From an uncultured Bacteroidaceae bacterium (GTDB taxonomy: Bacteria; Bacteroidota; Bacteroidia; Bacteroidales; Bacteroidaceae), in assembly GCA_905235565.1 (NCBI GenBank), contig CAJOLR010000008.1:1-47068 (forward strand): a stretch of 47,068 nucleotides of DNA, given 5' to 3'. Shown one piece after another: positions 47,047-47,068 of this stretch. The notes beneath the pieces were generated by a model, which was not told where the DNA came from, did no database searches, and worked only from the letters and a program-made list of their open reading frames with translations. Position numbers and translations under genes: made by a program. How positions within the stretch are numbered: the stretch's first letter is position 1; the number at the start of each line of letters is the position of its first letter.

Positions 47047-47068
47047 AAAAGGATTGCACGAAATGGGA

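Overview
The window is a chromosomal segment of a member of the Bacteroidales (Bacteroidota). The evidence is the gene families present (MG2-type secreted protein, DUF3316-like protein, SulP and OmpA proteins of Bacteroidales type), a dcw cell-wall cluster that lacks murB, murF and ddl, and repeated matches to the Bacteroidota -7 promoter box TAnnTTTG upstream of genes. The genus cannot be fixed from the sequence alone.

Left part (1-9.4 kb): a secreted MG2-family gene is interrupted by a single in-frame TGA. It converges on tRNA-Leu(UAG) across a shared bidirectional terminator. Then, on the minus strand, come parC (topoisomerase IV A), a DUF3316-like protein, an S41 peptidase lipoprotein and sppA, chained by overlaps or very short gaps.

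Middle part (9.6-27.2 kb): a plus-strand run holds glyS, an FKBP lipoprotein, a four-subunit 2-oxoacid:ferredoxin oxidoreductase (delta-alpha-beta-gamma) and an outer-membrane protein. Facing it are three minus-strand envelope genes: a lipoprotein with an 11-unit heptad-repeat coiled coil, an OmpA protein and a secreted protein. Next is a four-gene minus-strand cassette in which an XRE-cupin regulator plus an acyl-CoA ligase occurs twice. It is divergent from gyrB.

Right part (27.3-45.8 kb): rpsT and tRNA-Glu(UUC), recO, then a 15-kb division and cell-wall cluster on the minus strand: mraZ, rsmH, ftsL, ftsI, murE, mraY, murD, ftsW, murG-murC (one fused ORF), ftsQ, ftsA, ftsZ. Three MraZ-type TGGG repeats with 10-bp period lie over the expected -33 position of the mraZ promoter. 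A SulP anion transporter follows.

Right edge (45.8-47.07 kb): a long non-coding stretch with duplicated terminators leads into DNA of different composition. This DNA carries a lipoprotein with a C-terminal membrane segment (u-spanin-like topology) and a truncated GH24-type lysozyme, which suggests remains of a phage lysis module.

The most unusual observations are the MurG-MurC fusion, two copies of a structured intergenic element (at gyrB/rpsT and mraZ/sulP) whose hairpin shows compensatory base changes, the in-frame stop in the MG2 gene, and the lysis-like remnant at the right edge.
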